Counted from the stretch's first letter, positions 11,581 through 23,599 are shown. The stretch is DNA of 64,000 bases from Adiantum capillus-veneris (GCA_014529385.2 CM043953.1:94707342-94771341), one strand, 5' to 3'. The notes: generated from the letters alone by a model not told the origin. A program made the numbers and translations.

Positions 11581-11686
11581 GTAAGTGCAAGGTTTTTATA
11601 CCCAAATCCAAAAAATGCTGTAAATTATGTAATCTTGAATCCTCAAGAAATATGATACCGCTTTTTCGGCATTGTCAATGTTGTAG

Positions 11687-11756
11687 GACTACTACACCTG
11701 TTTGGAATCAGCAGTTTGCAATCAATGTGAAGGATCCATCGACGAAGTATTTGCAG
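11687..11756 (+). CDS. C2-domain protein, visible exon 3
   Basis: The acceptor ends TTGTAG at 11,686 and the donor GTCAAC begins at 11,757. Joined to exon 2 it completes an alanine codon and reads TTTPVWNQQFAINVKDPSTK to YLQ. The P-V-W-N-Q-x-F motif is the conserved central C2 strand (usually N-P-x-W-N-E-x-F). It ends in phase 0. Confidence 0.88.
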
Positions 11757-11920
11757 GTCAACGTTGTTTGCAGTCCAAAACTTTGTGCTCGAAGTCCATG
11801 CATGTGACTAGCAAGCTTTTTCTTGTGCATCCATGCACACATGTTTTCTAAATTATGGGCGGGTGGGTTAAAGATGTCAGATTACTGTAGTCATGAGCAA
11901 ATAATCAGAGCCTTTTTTAG

Positions 11921-12002
11921 GTTGCAGCTTGGGATGCAAATCTTATGACAGATGATAGACGATTAGGAAATTCTGGAGTCAATTTGGAGGATCTATCTGA
12001 CG
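11921..12002 (+). CDS. C2-domain protein, visible exon 4
   Basis: The acceptor is CCTTTTTTAG at 11,920 and the donor is GTATTT at 12,003. The exon encodes VAAWDANLMTDDRRLGNSG to LEDLSD plus the first base of a glycine codon. A-W-D-A-N-x4-D is C2 calcium loop 3, where the usual second aspartate is asparagine, so Ca2+ affinity may be altered. L-G-N-S-G is the strand after loop 3. The following intron is phase 1 and runs 25.9 kb to 37,948. Confidence 0.88.
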
Positions 12003-12049
12003 GTATTTACTTCACCACATCTTTTACTGATTCCCTCTCTTTCTCCTCC

Positions 12050-12904
12050 TTTCTCAGTTTTTTTTCCTCATAGCCCACCTCACAAGTGGAAACTGCAAAT
12101 AACTGAACTGAACTTGAATAGAGAGAGAGAGAAAAGAGCAGAGTCGACACGGAATGGTGTAATTTCATCCTCAAATGCATCGGTCCCAAAGACTGGCGCC
12201 CCTTCCAATACTTCTTTATTGATTGCCGATCACAAAGGTACAACTCCCCGAGGGTCCAACTCTCTGAGATTGCCTCCAGATGCTCTCTAGAGTGGCCCCC
12301 TAGAGTCTTTTTTAAACGGTTTTAAGGGTTGCCAAAATCAGAGCCCCCAAGCTCTCATCCAAAAACACTTGCTCCCAAAAGCCCTAGTCCCAAAAGCTGG
12401 CACTAAAAACTGACATCCGTACACTGTTGCCACGTCATCACAGTTTCGCATTTTTAGCCAGCTTCCCACATCATTAGGATTTGCGCAATTTTTGCTAAAG
12501 CTGCCACATCAGCGTTTTATGCAATTTTTGGGAAATCTCTGGGTTTTTAGGGTTTTAGGTCCCTTGGCCACATTCCTTTAAAAACCCTAACCCCCTAGGC
12601 CTCTCCGCTTTAGGGAACAACTGCCACGTCACAAACTTGTGACAATTTTTATATTAACTAATCCACAAAGGACAGTTGCCGGGGAGTCACTCTGCAGATG
12701 TGCAACAATGCATGATCTGCTAAGAATGACCCCCTAGGCTCATTGTTAAAGGCACTCAGCCGAAAAGCAACAAATACAGAAGCTGGCTTCGAAAGCTCTG
12801 CTCAAAACTTTGGTGCACAAAAACCCCTTTTACATGCGTCTGACTACCACATCAGTAAGTATTAGAATTTACGGTGCGACTCTCTTTGTCATGTCATTAT
12901 CCAC

Positions 12905-12946
<42 letters not shown>

Positions 12947-13105
12947 GCATGCTACTGTTCCTTGGGCCCAGTTGATGGGGTCCCAAAAGTTGGTACAAAC
13001 TTCTTCTGCTGCTTCAGCTTCTTCACTTAGGGTTTAGGCCTTTGAGCCGGGATCTGCAGGTGTGCTCCGTTCTTAAGTGGCTTGACACATTAGCAATTTG
13101 TGACA
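12050..13105 (-). repeat. LTR of family A with upstream gypsy 3' end (minus strand)
   Basis: The minus-strand start TGTCACAAATTGCTAATG at 13,105 follows a polypurine tract (AAGAAGGGGGGA). The same start and tract occur at 31,704 on the plus strand. The polyadenylation-type block AATAAAGAAGTATTGGAAGG, followed by GGCGCC, lies near 12,190-12,225. The right boundary is approximate. The LTR ends within roughly 50-100 bp of the host splice donor at 12,003. Confidence 0.6.
12907..12943 (+). repeat. (TC)n microsatellite, about 18 units
   Basis: Perfect TC run inside the family A LTR. It is not shared at this length by the other family A copies. Confidence 0.95.
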
Positions 13106-14560
13106 TCCCCCCTTCTTGAAAGAAGAGTAATCGTCCGCGATTATATTTGCAAAACAACTCAAGTTAGAAAAACAATATCCGAGGTCGTTCCGAGGGTCAT
13201 TCTATTTTCTCATTCCATATTGGAGCCCTTGATATTCTGGCATAGCAAAATTAGCCATCACACCTAGACCGCGTTGATCTGTAATTGGTGTCTCGAAGTT
13301 TGGCACATCATGATGCAACATAGATGCTTACATATGCATGCTACAAGACACAAAAACATATAGTCGCCGATGAACATCCATGTCCGGGCCATGAGCTGTT
13401 CAACGACTCCCTCATCACTCCTCCCACAAATAACCTAAAGAAGTTTGGGCCATGAGATAAAGAGGCCTTTTACAACCAAACGTTTCCCAGACGACAACCT
13501 GCATCGCTTGGAGGTTCCGAGAGTAAACACTGCTCAGACTATATCCAATTTCTTTTTCAATTGTCCTCTTGCAAATAACCACAAGGGTCCGGGCCATTAG
13601 CTAAAATACCTATTTTAAATCATTCAATACTCCCCCCTCAAATAACCACAAAGGTCTTGGCCATGAGTATATTCAAGCACTTTCAAATATTAATTCTTCA
13701 ATACTCCTCCCAAGAAAGCTCGAGCCATGAGCCATCATTAAAACCAGAATCAAGCAATCTCAAATCGGCATTAATACATGTTCAAAACTGATAAAATCCA
13801 TTTCAAAAAAATTCCAAACAAATTTTAAAAAGTATCTAAATATAAAGCAATTAGAAAATTCATTCGGGGTTTTGTTCGGACAATCGAACTTTAAGGAGGA
13901 TTGGCTTGTTGTTATGGATCAAAGTGATTGTATGGTTCTGAATATGAAGTGTCCCATCATTCTAGGCATGCCTATGAGAGCGTCGCAATTGCCCAACTTC
14001 ATGATGTGAAAGTCTGCCTTTCCGTGGTATCCATGGATGGTGACTGGAAGACCACCAATGAGAGGTACCACCTTTTGAGTTTGTCTAGTGGCTAGCTCGG
14101 CTTCAAGTTCTCCAGCTTGCGGATCATAGTCAAAGTCCCATCTGCTTGAAAGTCTGGCTGGATAAAATTTTGGGTGGCCCCTCGGTCAGAAAACTTAACG
14201 GCTTTTAAGCCGTTGATTTTTCCATAGGCTCTGCACAATTCATTAGAACTTTTGAGGTTAATTGCATAAATGTCAGAAATGAGTCCAATTGCAGGTCTAG
14301 CTTGCTTAGCTGGAAGTGATCTAATGATTGTCGGCACAGGGGTAGGCTCTACGTGTCTCTCTATTCGTTGGGGACAAATAAAAAATTATGCAGTGATTGA
14401 AAATATCCGAAGGATAAGCCTTCTTGTAATTAAGTTTCTTGCAATTGTGGCGTCAAATGAGGTCTTTGTGGTTGACTTTTACGAGAATCTTGAGGAGTCG
14501 GTCGTTGTGGCCGAGGATTCTGATTTGTTGCTGGGGTTATTCTGTAGTAAACTCTAGCTT
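13106..14560 (-). pseudogene. Degenerate Ty3/gypsy internal remnant with protease motif
   Basis: On the minus strand at 14,337-14,092 the block AVKFSDRGATQNFIQPDF is an aspartic protease active site with D-S-G changed to D-R-G, within the gag-pro boundary region of a gypsy polyprotein. At 13,106-13,260 sequence homologous to 31,420-31,703 lies just upstream of the LTR. No RT or integrase remains between these ends, and 13.4-13.9 kb shows only unassigned AT-rich sequence. The remnant appears to be the internal part of the element whose 3' LTR is at 13,105. Confidence 0.6.
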
Positions 14561-15333
14561 CCCTTTCATAAGCTTGTATCCGACTGCAACATGGTCATAA
14601 GAGTTCTTGCATTGTTGATACTTGTTTAGAGAGACAATATTTGTGTAAAGGTGATGGCAATCCAATAGTATATCGCTCGTATTGGTCTTTCGAGGGAATC
14701 AGCCTGAAGAAAGACATCGGAAGATAAACATTGAGGAACCGCTGGTTGTAGTCTTTGTAACAATGTCACTTTTTGTAAATAATCAAATTCTTTGTTAGAA
14801 AATAATTATTTATTTAGTTGTGTGCACATCAGAATAGAACTAGTAGTTCTAGGGCCTCAGGTGTGCCGGAATGCGGCATGAACACCTTAGGGGGGACCCT
14901 AGCATAAATATACCATGAAGCCCTAGTGATTGGGAAATCGGAACTTCAATAAAGGGTAGACAATAGCCTCAGATTTTAGGCTCAAAAAATTACGCGCGTC
15001 AGTGCGAGCACAGGAATGAGATGGGGTCCTTAGAATAGTGACCTAAGGCCCATAATTAGTTTTAAAGGCCTTAGGATAAGTCAGTTAAATTATTTGTGCT
15101 GGGCCAAATGGCAAGACAAGTGCGAACAGGTAATGCCGAAGCAGTGTTGGGGGAGCAACTAACGTTTTCATAAACAACATTCATGTGTGCATGTGAGTTA
15201 AATTGCACATTTCATTAATAGCTTAGGAACTTTTAAAGTTTTTAAATGTGAAAGTTAGGGTTAGAGTTATTAATGAGAAAGTGTGCCAAGTGGCCCACTT
15301 TCCCATGCAATCTCACTCTCTCTAGCTCTCTCA

Positions 15334-15351
15334 CCCCCCCCCCCCCCCCCC
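15334..15351 (+). repeat. Poly-C run (18 C)
   Basis: Homopolymer just after a CT-rich tract and 15 bp upstream of the family B TATA box. See also the G run at 16,116. Confidence 0.95.
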
Positions 15352-16115
15352 TCTTCTGGTGGAGTCTATAAAAGTGCAGCTTCTCCCCCTCTTCACAGGT
15401 TGGCAATGCACTCCTCCCCCCGCCCCAACAATGTGAGCGTGCTCTACGCATTGGAGCCCTCCATTGAAGCTTGAGAGCAGCCCCTTGCAACATATGTGGT
15501 TGCCTCGTACTCCCATTGTCTAGAACAAGGGATCTCACAGTCATAGCCACCTTTTGAAGAAGATTTGTCGCGAGAAGTTGCAGCAGGCACTCTCTCCGTA
15601 GAGTGCGGTGGCTGTAAACTGTTTTTAACCCCTAATCACCTCGATTAGGGATGTTTTCAGCGGAGCACTCATAGAATTTCTCTCCTCCCTACCTATCCTG
15701 CATCTACGCAAGGTTTGGTGTGATTCCATCGCGAAGGTCTCCGTGTCGGCGTAGGAGCGCGCATAGGAAAGAATTTCTGGTTATGTGGAAAAAATTACAG
15801 CAAGCATATGTGGGTGCATTTTGCTTGTTTCTCTCGAGTTCGATGCATGAATGATTGCGCATGAAGGGCAACACATAGCGGAAGATAGACTCTCCGTTGA
15901 GAGAGATTCCGACAAGCTGTGTGGAAGGTAGACTCTTCTTGTGAGAGCTTCCCACAAGACTTGCAGAAGAGGGAAGAGGACCTCTTAGCAGAAAGAGAGT
16001 GGAAACACTCTCTCAGTCAGTAGTCAGATCAAAACACAAAAGAATAGAGGACGGGCGATGCCTCGTTCCTGTGCTTGTAAAGATTCTCCCGTAGTAATAA
16101 AGATATTCTCTTTAT

Positions 16116-16132
16116 GGGGGGGGGGGGGGGGG
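16116..16132 (+). repeat. Poly-G run (17 G)
   Basis: Homopolymer directly after the family B polyadenylation-type block. The related copy at 33.4 kb has only a four-base run at the matching place. Confidence 0.95.
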
Positions 16133-16724
16133 ACCAATCCATCATCTGGTCCCCAATGATGTGTCAAGCTACTCTCTCTCTCTTACCAAATTCTCTTGAG
16201 TATATGAATTGCAATTTAGAAGTTAGTTTACACTTCAATACTTTCATTAATAAAAAAAGCATAAAGTGAAAAGTATAATTGGTGATATTATCTCTATCTT
16301 GAAATCGTAGTTGTCCTCAACTATGAGTAACTTACCTCTAGAAGGTATTTGCGTCCCTCAGGATTGCTCCAAAGTTTTGTGCCCCGGACTTTGGCATGAC
16401 CATTTTCATGATTCCATAGATTGCAATAAAACTTTTACGGATATTGTCTCTCCAAATAAAAGAGAGAAAATCATTCAAATTAACTTTAAATCACATAGAT
16501 ATATTCTTAATGGCTTTTGAATGTTCTATAGCTTATCTAAAATCTTGTTACTCGACACAAAAGAGAGAAATAGATTGATGAATAAAAAAATACAGAGTAC
16601 GTAGAGTAGAGAGATGAAATAGGAAATTCGTATTAATGTAAATAATGAGGAAGAGCGTAGCTTGTGTCAAACCTCCCGACCACCCCCGAGATTTCTCACT
16701 CTCACTCTCCATCAAAATCTTGCA

Positions 16725-16800
16725 CACAATCTCAATCACAATCACAATCACAATCACACTCTCAATCACAATCACACTCGCAATCTCAATCACAATCACA
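16725..16800 (+). repeat. AATCAC-type hexanucleotide repeat
   Basis: About a dozen units of CAATCA with CTCAAT and CTCGCAAT variants. The open frames across it (rich in N-H or I-V residues) are products of the repeat and not genes. Confidence 0.9.
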
Positions 16801-17636
16801 GTCGTATAGGCTCCGTCGATTATAGAGAGACTCTTCCCCGAATAGGTAGCCGAGAATCGGCTATATTTGTCATCACCCTCTTGTCTTTAGCAAAACGGTC
16901 AAAATTAGGCTTGGAAAGAGGCATCCTGCACACAAACACAAAAACAACACTAAAAATATCCCACACGCGCGAATCAGTAAAAATTGGAAAATAAATAAAA
17001 AAAAAGTTATAGAATTCTTGGCCATTTTCATGGGCCCGTAGCTTCCAAACAGTTCCGAATTTGACTGGGACTGTCTCACATGAATTTATCTGTCTCGTCG
17101 AACTCTTCGATAGTCGTGTGATGCGAAAAAATCATATCCTACTCGGATTGGCCGAAAATTTACGTGCAAGTTGGCAATTTCTACAAATATGACGTAAAAA
17201 CAGCATTTTTTCACTTTTTCCTCAATCTACAGGCTGCAACGAGCATCAAAATGAAGGAGTCTGAAAAAACTCAAAGAAACAATGTTTTTCCTCATGTTTA
17301 GGACTACATTTTCTACATACAAAACTTTTCCAAATTCTGACCCTAGCACCCTCAAAACAGGCTCCCAAAAGGTGTTCTGGGTCAAAATTTGAAACTTTAC
17401 GGAAACGATCAGAATAAAATCCTTGATTGTGAATCTTTGCAAACATAAGTCCTATTAAAAGTTTGGCATGGCCATTCCCATTACATTTGCATCTCCGATT
17501 CAGGCATTACGGAGCATTTTCTCCCGCTAGCCTAAAAAGAAAAAATCATGTTATAAGCGTCAAACTTTATTCTAACTTCCTTGAAACATTGCAGGATGTT
17601 AGAAAATGAATTCCAATAGTTAAGCTTTGATGGGGC

Positions 17637-17845
17637 TCTTACCAAAATACAATTTTGGTGACATTACGTTGCCCTTACATCATAATCGTTCTTGACTACG
17701 AGTCATCTTAAGGAAAACAAAGATGTGCCGCTTGTGTATCCTTACCAAAATACAATTTTGGTGACATTACGTTGCGGTCACATCATAATCGTCCTCGACT
17801 AAGTCATCTGGAGGAAAACAAAGGCATGTTGCTGGTGTATCCTCT
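17637..17845 (-). repeat. 104-bp tandem pair of LTR termini, family E
   Basis: Two copies spaced 104 bp apart (anchors 17,641 and 17,745). On the minus strand each reads GAGGACGATTATGATG (variant in copy 1), a short spacer, then TGTCACCAAAATTGTATTTT. This resembles a gypsy pol end followed by an LTR start, and the first LTR bases contain a palindrome ACCAAAAT-3-ATTTTGGT. Related starts lie near 16,275 and 21,083. Confidence 0.55.
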
Positions 17846-18531
17846 TTTGAACAACACCACCATTGCACAGTAGGTGGGTACTTTACTCAATGCTTGAGAG
17901 ACATAGTTTGCTACAAGCGTGTTTCCATACATTTAGCCTACATATCGTTCCGCAGTAGATGGCTAGTCTATGGGGTGCTTGAGGGACATAGACTATCGCA
18001 AGTATCTTCTTGCATGTAAATCTTATAAAAAATTGAACTTTATTGTATACATGACAGAAATAAATATGAAGTGTTGCTTCATTTTTTTTTTTAACATCAA
18101 TGCTTTGTTTGGTGTTCAACTCACTTGAATATTTCAATTCATTTATACTGGTGATTGGATCATCTAGGTACAATTCTTTACTTAGCAAAAATCGTCAAAA
18201 CTTTTTCTTGTGAATTGATATATGTACAAAGCTCCTTACCGTCGGGTGGGATCTTATCCGTAGACTTGAGGAACCTTGGTAGTTGGAAATATCCTCAAGA
18301 TACTGAAATTGATGCTATGGATAATAAGCGTTTCCATAAGAGGAGGTTATATACATAACATTCAGCTAACTAGGTGGAAATTTTGAGCTTAGAATCATTT
18401 ACCCTTGTCTAGGCTTTAAAAGTTTTCTTTGTGACCATTTGAGTTACTTTGCATGAGGTTGGTGATATATGCATTTCTCACCTTTGCAGTGTTTAATTAT
18501 TTACAAGCTTTATCAAACATAGCAAAGCAAT

Positions 18532-19615
18532 CTATTGTTGAATGAATCTTAAAAGGTCTTTGATGCATTTGCTTAAGGAGGAGGCCAAATGGGCTTGGAG
18601 AATTTCATTTTGAAGATGTGCATCAAAATCGTTGAGGGAGGTTTTCTTCCAAAGCAAGAGTTGATTCGCCCAAGTCGCGGATTGCACTCTTGGGAAAGAG
18701 ATGGGTGCCAGCTTTTTGGTGAGGTCCGCCAACCTCTCTTCCAGATCGCGGTAATCATCAAAGGATTTTTGGAGGTTATTGACAAGCAACTCTTGGGCTT
18801 GGATGTAAGCTTTAGTGCAATCTAATTGGAATTGGATATTGAGAGCGTTAAGCTTGGCGCTTAAGAGTGCTTGAGCTTGAGAGTCTTCTATGGTAAGGCG
18901 AGGAAGCTTCATACAAAGTGCTTTTTGCAAGGAATGAAGGTCTTGCAAATGAGAAAGGTGTGATTTGGCTTTGCTAAGCTTGTGGTTGAGTGCTTTAAAC
19001 TCCACCAAGGAGAGGGAAACAATCTTATTGAAATGCAAGGGCTTTTCGATTGCGGGTAGAATGGGAGAAAGAGGAGAGGGAACTACCGCAAGGGGGGAAG
19101 AGCTTGCGGGGAGAGAGCCAAAAGAGGAAGGGAAGGCAAGGGGAGGACTAGCGAGGAGGCCTCCTTGAGTGTTGTTGGAGAAGATGCCACCAAGTTTGGT
19201 TTGAGAAGAGCTAGTGAGGCCAAGGTGATGGGAGAGGGAGGGGTTAGCGATGTCGAGGTTTTTTGTCACAGGAAGGGAGAGTTGATCAAGATCATCAAGA
19301 GGTAGGTTGGTGGTGAGGCTGCGGATTTCTTCCGAGCTAAAAAGGGTTTTTTTAGAGGAGGTGGGAAAGGTTGCCGTTTGGAGATGGTAGGTTGATGAGT
19401 TTTTCCGCCGAAGTAAAGCCGGAAAACATAAGATTACCAACGGAAGGGGTGATGGGTTTCAAAGGAATTACAAGGGCTGGGGAAGCGGATGAGGATGTTA
19501 GAGTATTTGGGGGGTGGACCGCCAAATTGGAGATTGGAGATGCCGTAATGGAAGGAGCCGGAGCGGAGACTGTGGGAGTGCCCTCTAATGCCATAGGGGT
19601 GGGATAAGATCCCAC
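18532..19615 (-). pseudogene. Unidentified ORF, Ser/Pro-rich then coiled-coil-like, frameshifted
   Basis: Two overlapping minus-strand frames join into one protein of roughly 350 residues. The first (19,615-19,352) begins MGSYPTPMALEGTPTV and is rich in S, P, T and A. The second (19,440-18,532) continues from about FPTSSKK near 19,365 with further Ser/Pro sequence, then a helical half rich in L, K, Q and E (SLSLVEFKALNHKLSKAKSH, later DLEERLADLTKKLAP) that looks like a coiled coil. A single frameshift near 19,365-19,400 would join them. No zinc knuckle, protease or enzyme motif is visible. It may be a gag-like or extra ORF of a retroelement, or a retrocopied host gene; I cannot tell which. 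Confidence 0.5.
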
Positions 19616-19649
19616 TTTTGTTGACGAAGAGGGTGGAGGAGGCTGAATT

Positions 19650-20050
19650 TTACTCTAAGTGAGCTACAGTGTGTGTGTGAGTAGTGGGTGCAGGTCTACA
19701 GCTTTAATGGAAAGCTTGCCTTCTCATGTAGCGCGATGATTTGCTCTCGTGCATCTCTCTCTCCCCTTTGGCACATATGGTAATGCCCCGCTAGTTGGGC
19801 TACTCACATGAACATGTACAGTTCTGGGGGTTTATGTGCGTTTGCCAAGGCAACAGCCTTCTGAATAGGAACCGGATTAGCTAATTGCTAATCCCCCACA
19901 GGTACGCACAATTCCATCGCGAAAGATTGTTAGCAGTGAGAGCACCTCCTTAACTGGCAAAGGAAAGTAGCTGCGTTAGAGATCTTGGAAAGGTAAAAAC
20001 CCACCTTGCTAGTTTTGTCGGTTTTGTAGAAAGACTCGTAATGTAACGCG
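19650..20050 (+). repeat. LTR-like repeat, family C, copy 2 (partial)
   Basis: Closely similar to 58,595-58,880: CTACAGTGTGTGTGTGAG, GGGTGCAGGTCTACAGC, CATGTAGCGCGATGATTTGC, GGTAATGCCCC and ATTAGCTAATTGCTAATCCC occur in the same order. The 3' half with the polyadenylation-type block is missing. Confidence 0.65.
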
Positions 20051-21599
20051 GCACTATAGAAGCGCTGTGTAAGAGTCCCCTAGCTGCAGAAGAAACACCA
20101 CCGTAGGAGTCAAGAAGCACCACAAATCACTCGGTTAGGGAGTCGGCAGCTTGTTGGGGAGTTGGCCGCTAAATCAAGGTCGATTTTATTCTTGATATCA
20201 TATTGTATGGTGTGCTTTTTTTCTTTAGAATAATATTTAAAATATACACATACTCTTTTGCAAAGAGTCATGATCTTGAACTCAAGAGAGTTACAATGCT
20301 TTAATTGAGAGTGGGCTCTTTTACTGTAGCATTCATGTGCTAACATTATTATGTTGCTGCCTTATTGAGATGATATCTTTTATCTTTACAAAATCAAGTC
20401 AAAGATCACACCCATACTTGTTTGCAACAAAGTTTATACAGTTTGTGACACTTCCTTTATGCATCATGTATGGTACATAACTTCTTCATCGTCTTCTTTG
20501 GGACGAGTGAGGGCGAGCAAATATGTTATTGTAGAAACTAGTAGATATTGTTAAAACCTAAAAGCGATACCATAGATGGGTAGAGATCAAAGAGAGCTTT
20601 CATTTGAGCCCTTGGTTTAGCGATTGTGACAACTGGAGCTCAAGTGATGGCTGTTTTCTTGAAGTTCTATCCTGCATGTGCGGCAACCTGTTTTTTTTGA
20701 AGAAGAGAGTCCTCTTCTTGCAAAAACGCCCTTGCCTCCTGTTTTTAGAGCTTTTGCTTCTTCCAATAGACTCCTCTTATCTTTTCCAACCAATCTTAGC
20801 CTACATGTTATAATTGGCTAAAAGGCATGCAAAGTATTTAACCTTAAAAAGCGGGCACTTAACCTTCATAAATTTTTAACCGATGTTAGATTCTTGATTG
20901 TGAAGCTAGGTTCTTCAAGAAAACGTCAAAAAGCACACTTGCATTTCGAAAAGCACTTGTTTTCTTGAAAATAACTTTTTCTTTTACGAGAAAATGACTT
21001 CTAAAGTACGTTCTAAACATAATTCTCATAAAAAGCATTCATAAATCATAAAAAGCATGCCGCAAAAAGAATAATTGGTGACAATCGTCCTTGATTACGT
21101 CTACAAAACAAACATTGGGCAGAAAATAGCTCAAGAGTCACCGACTCTATGCTTACATGCATTTGACCACTTCAAACCATGCACGGACACAAAGACACAA
21201 GTCATTGGACGATCATAATCGCATTCACATCCCTAGATCTTAGACATGAACCGTGATCATTATGACTTGTCACTTATTTAGCCATCACATCCAAACCGCA
21301 CTAAACTCACGCTGATGTCTTGGTGCACTAAATCTCTTCTCCAAATTCACGTCACTTCTCAAATTCCATGGAAACATGCCAATGACTATCTCCCACAGGA
21401 CAATACATTCATAAAGCATGCATTTACACAAAACCTATTACACACAAAATTTCAGATGTACAATCACACAATGTTGGATTCGTACCCATATGGTTCAATT
21501 TACCAGGCGTGTGAAAAATAATATTCCCTACCCTTGTGAAAAAGTAAAATTTCGAAGATAAAAACAAAAAGTATTGTAAGGGACTTGATATTTTGCATT

Positions 21600-22488
21600 C
21601 TTCATTTCAGCCTCCGCATAGACTTGCACCCGATCAACCCATTGATTCGACTTGTACTTTTGGAATCGGCACAGCTAAACCAAAAGCCTCACGGTAAAAA
21701 TTTCTCTTGAAGGATTATCTGCAAGGTTCTCCTCTATCCACTTTGCAACAAGATTGGATAATGTCTGAACTTGACGAAATACCTATGGACTAGCTTACCC
21801 TTCTCTTTTCTTTCCTTGTGCACTAGAACCTGCTCATGTATAAGAAATCTCCCTGGTTTTTCCTACCTTTAGTTACTCCTTTGGCTCCTTGTCCTCTGGA
21901 ACTTCACCCTTGAAAGGTCTCAATAGACTCACATGAAAAGCATTGTGAATCTGTCAAGTATTTGGCAACCTTGGTTTGAAGGACTCATCGTTGATTTTTT
22001 CTGAAATCTGGAAGGGCCCATAGTATCGTATAGCGAGCTTTGAGAAAAGCCCCTCCTTACTCTTCCTTTGTCCAAGGCCTGTTTTCTCAAAACTAAGCAC
22101 CTAGTCATTCTCCTTCAATTGCAAGTTGCGTTGATGCTTATCTAGTGCCTTCTCCTACCGTGTCTGAGACTTTTGCAAAGCCTTCGTAACCTTGGCAAAA
22201 GTAGCTCTAGATCTTGTACAACATGATTAGCTTCAAAAATCTTGTTCTTGGTTTACAAATAGGTGAAATCTTTTTATGATCCTCGATAATCTCAAATGTT
22301 TCCCTCCCCATCGGCATCCCTTGCTACCCAAAAATGTGTGAGACAAATAGGTTTGCCAATTTGATCGCCACAATTTCTGTAAAAGCTTCTTCCTCTCTTG
22401 ATCAGATTTTCTATTAGAATCCATGGCATGTATTGCAAAAAGTCGGATTGGATCCTCCGTAGAAGAATCGGTTGAAGCTTTGATACCA
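21600..22488 (-). pseudogene. Internally deleted Ty3/gypsy element: PBS, gag start, integrase C-terminus
   Basis: Reading the minus strand, GCTTTGATACCA at 22,477-22,488 is the complement of a tRNA-iMet primer-binding site (TGGTATCAAAGC). The leader and a short N-terminal frame follow to about 22,230. Directly after comes the integrase C-terminal region: KLAIRYYGPFQISEKIND (about 22,045-21,990) and IHNAFHVSLLRPFKG (about 21,950-21,905). Protease, RT, RNase H and the integrase core are gone. Stops interrupt the frame. This is a dead element deleted between gag and the integrase tail. Confidence 0.7.
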
Positions 22489-22975
22489 CTCAACGGGCTT
22501 GGCATGGACCATGTGGTTATCTCATAGCAACGCTTGAACAAAATTGAAAACTAACATTTGAACTTCAAAAACTCAAAGTAGTAACAACATGAAGCGGCGG
22601 AGTTCCACTCCTAGATGCACTGGCTCCAAAGTCTGGTGCCCCTTCAATACTTCTTTTTTTATTAAATAATCTACAAAGTACAACTGCCAGGGAGTCTCTT
22701 TGGAGGTCTGCAACCATGCACTGATTTTCTGAGAGTGACCCCCCAGGTTCATATTTAAAGGCCTCAGCAGAAAAGAAACAGACACAAAAACTGGTTGCAA
22801 AAGCTCTGCTAAAAATTCTGGCATCAAAAATCCCCTTGCTCGACTACCATGTTAGTAGGTCTCAGAATTTATGCTGCGGTTCATGCTGCTATGTTATCAT
22901 CAATGATCTCCATCTCTCTTCTCCTTTGCTGGCAGGTGTGCCATGTCATCACTTTGTAATAGAGGTTTTATAAAA
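22489..22975 (-). repeat. 5' LTR of the deleted gypsy element, family A
   Basis: It lies immediately upstream (minus strand) of the primer-binding site. It contains a TATA-like TTTAAATATGAAC (about 22,750) and the block AAGAAGTATTGAAGGGGCAC (about 22,635-22,655) shared with the other family A and C copies. The outer end is approximate. Confidence 0.6.
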
Positions 22976-23599
22976 AAAATTGGACATAAATGATGACATA
23001 TATATACATGGACACTAAATGATGATGCACATTGCACAACATGTCAATAGTATGAGATGAATTAGTTTTATCAAGTGGTTGAGAACTCATGGCTTACTTG
23101 AAACTTCAAAGAATCTAGATGGGAATCCCATTAGTGGAAATATTGGCTGTCAAAGAAACGTGAGGTTTTGGAAATATTTTTCCAAGATCTTGTGTGGAGA
23201 AATGGGTTTTGTGGCAAGTATGATGAGGCTGCATTTCTTACAGGGTCACATAGACCCTCAAACTAAAGAATTCAAAACTTATGTATGAGAGATGTGAGAG
23301 AAGAAAGAAGCCTCAAGAGTCCATTTTCATAGGAATTTGATTCCAATCACCATGTGACTGATCAAGGTCATCATGTACAATGAAAGTGAAGATGGAACTC
23401 TTAACGTCACGACACATGTGAGTTGGCACTGTGTAGAGAGTAGATGCATATTGTCCCCATGTGTCCCTTGAAGGAATGGGTGTAGGTCCTTGCTGCTCCA
23501 AAAGGGTCTCCAATGCATTTTGAGCATCCTGATTCAAGAATAATTGGTAAAGCTCTTGCAAGGAGGGATAATCAAGCCCTCTTCTTTGGCCTTGCAAGG

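Larger units (their letters stand above)
14800..16250 (+). repeat. LTR-like repeat, family B, copy 1
   Basis: A TATA box (CTATAAAAGTG, about 15,366) is followed some 730 bp later by GTAATAAAGATATTCTC (16,091-16,110) and GGACCAATCCATCATCTGG. The reverse complement of 33.4-34.1 kb shows the same order (ATATAAAAGC, then AATAAAGATACTATTACGGG, then GGGGACCAGCCCATC). This is the U3-R arrangement of an LTR. Outer boundaries are uncertain. No coding sequence. Confidence 0.5.

Noticed and set aside
16548-16994. Frames rich in N-H or I-V-I-E on both strands
   Set aside because: They are translations of the AATCAC hexanucleotide repeat.
22292-22541. Frames after the primer-binding site at 22.48 kb as a host gene
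   Set aside because: Position directly after a tRNA-iMet primer site, and integrase remnants following, mark them as gypsy leader/gag.
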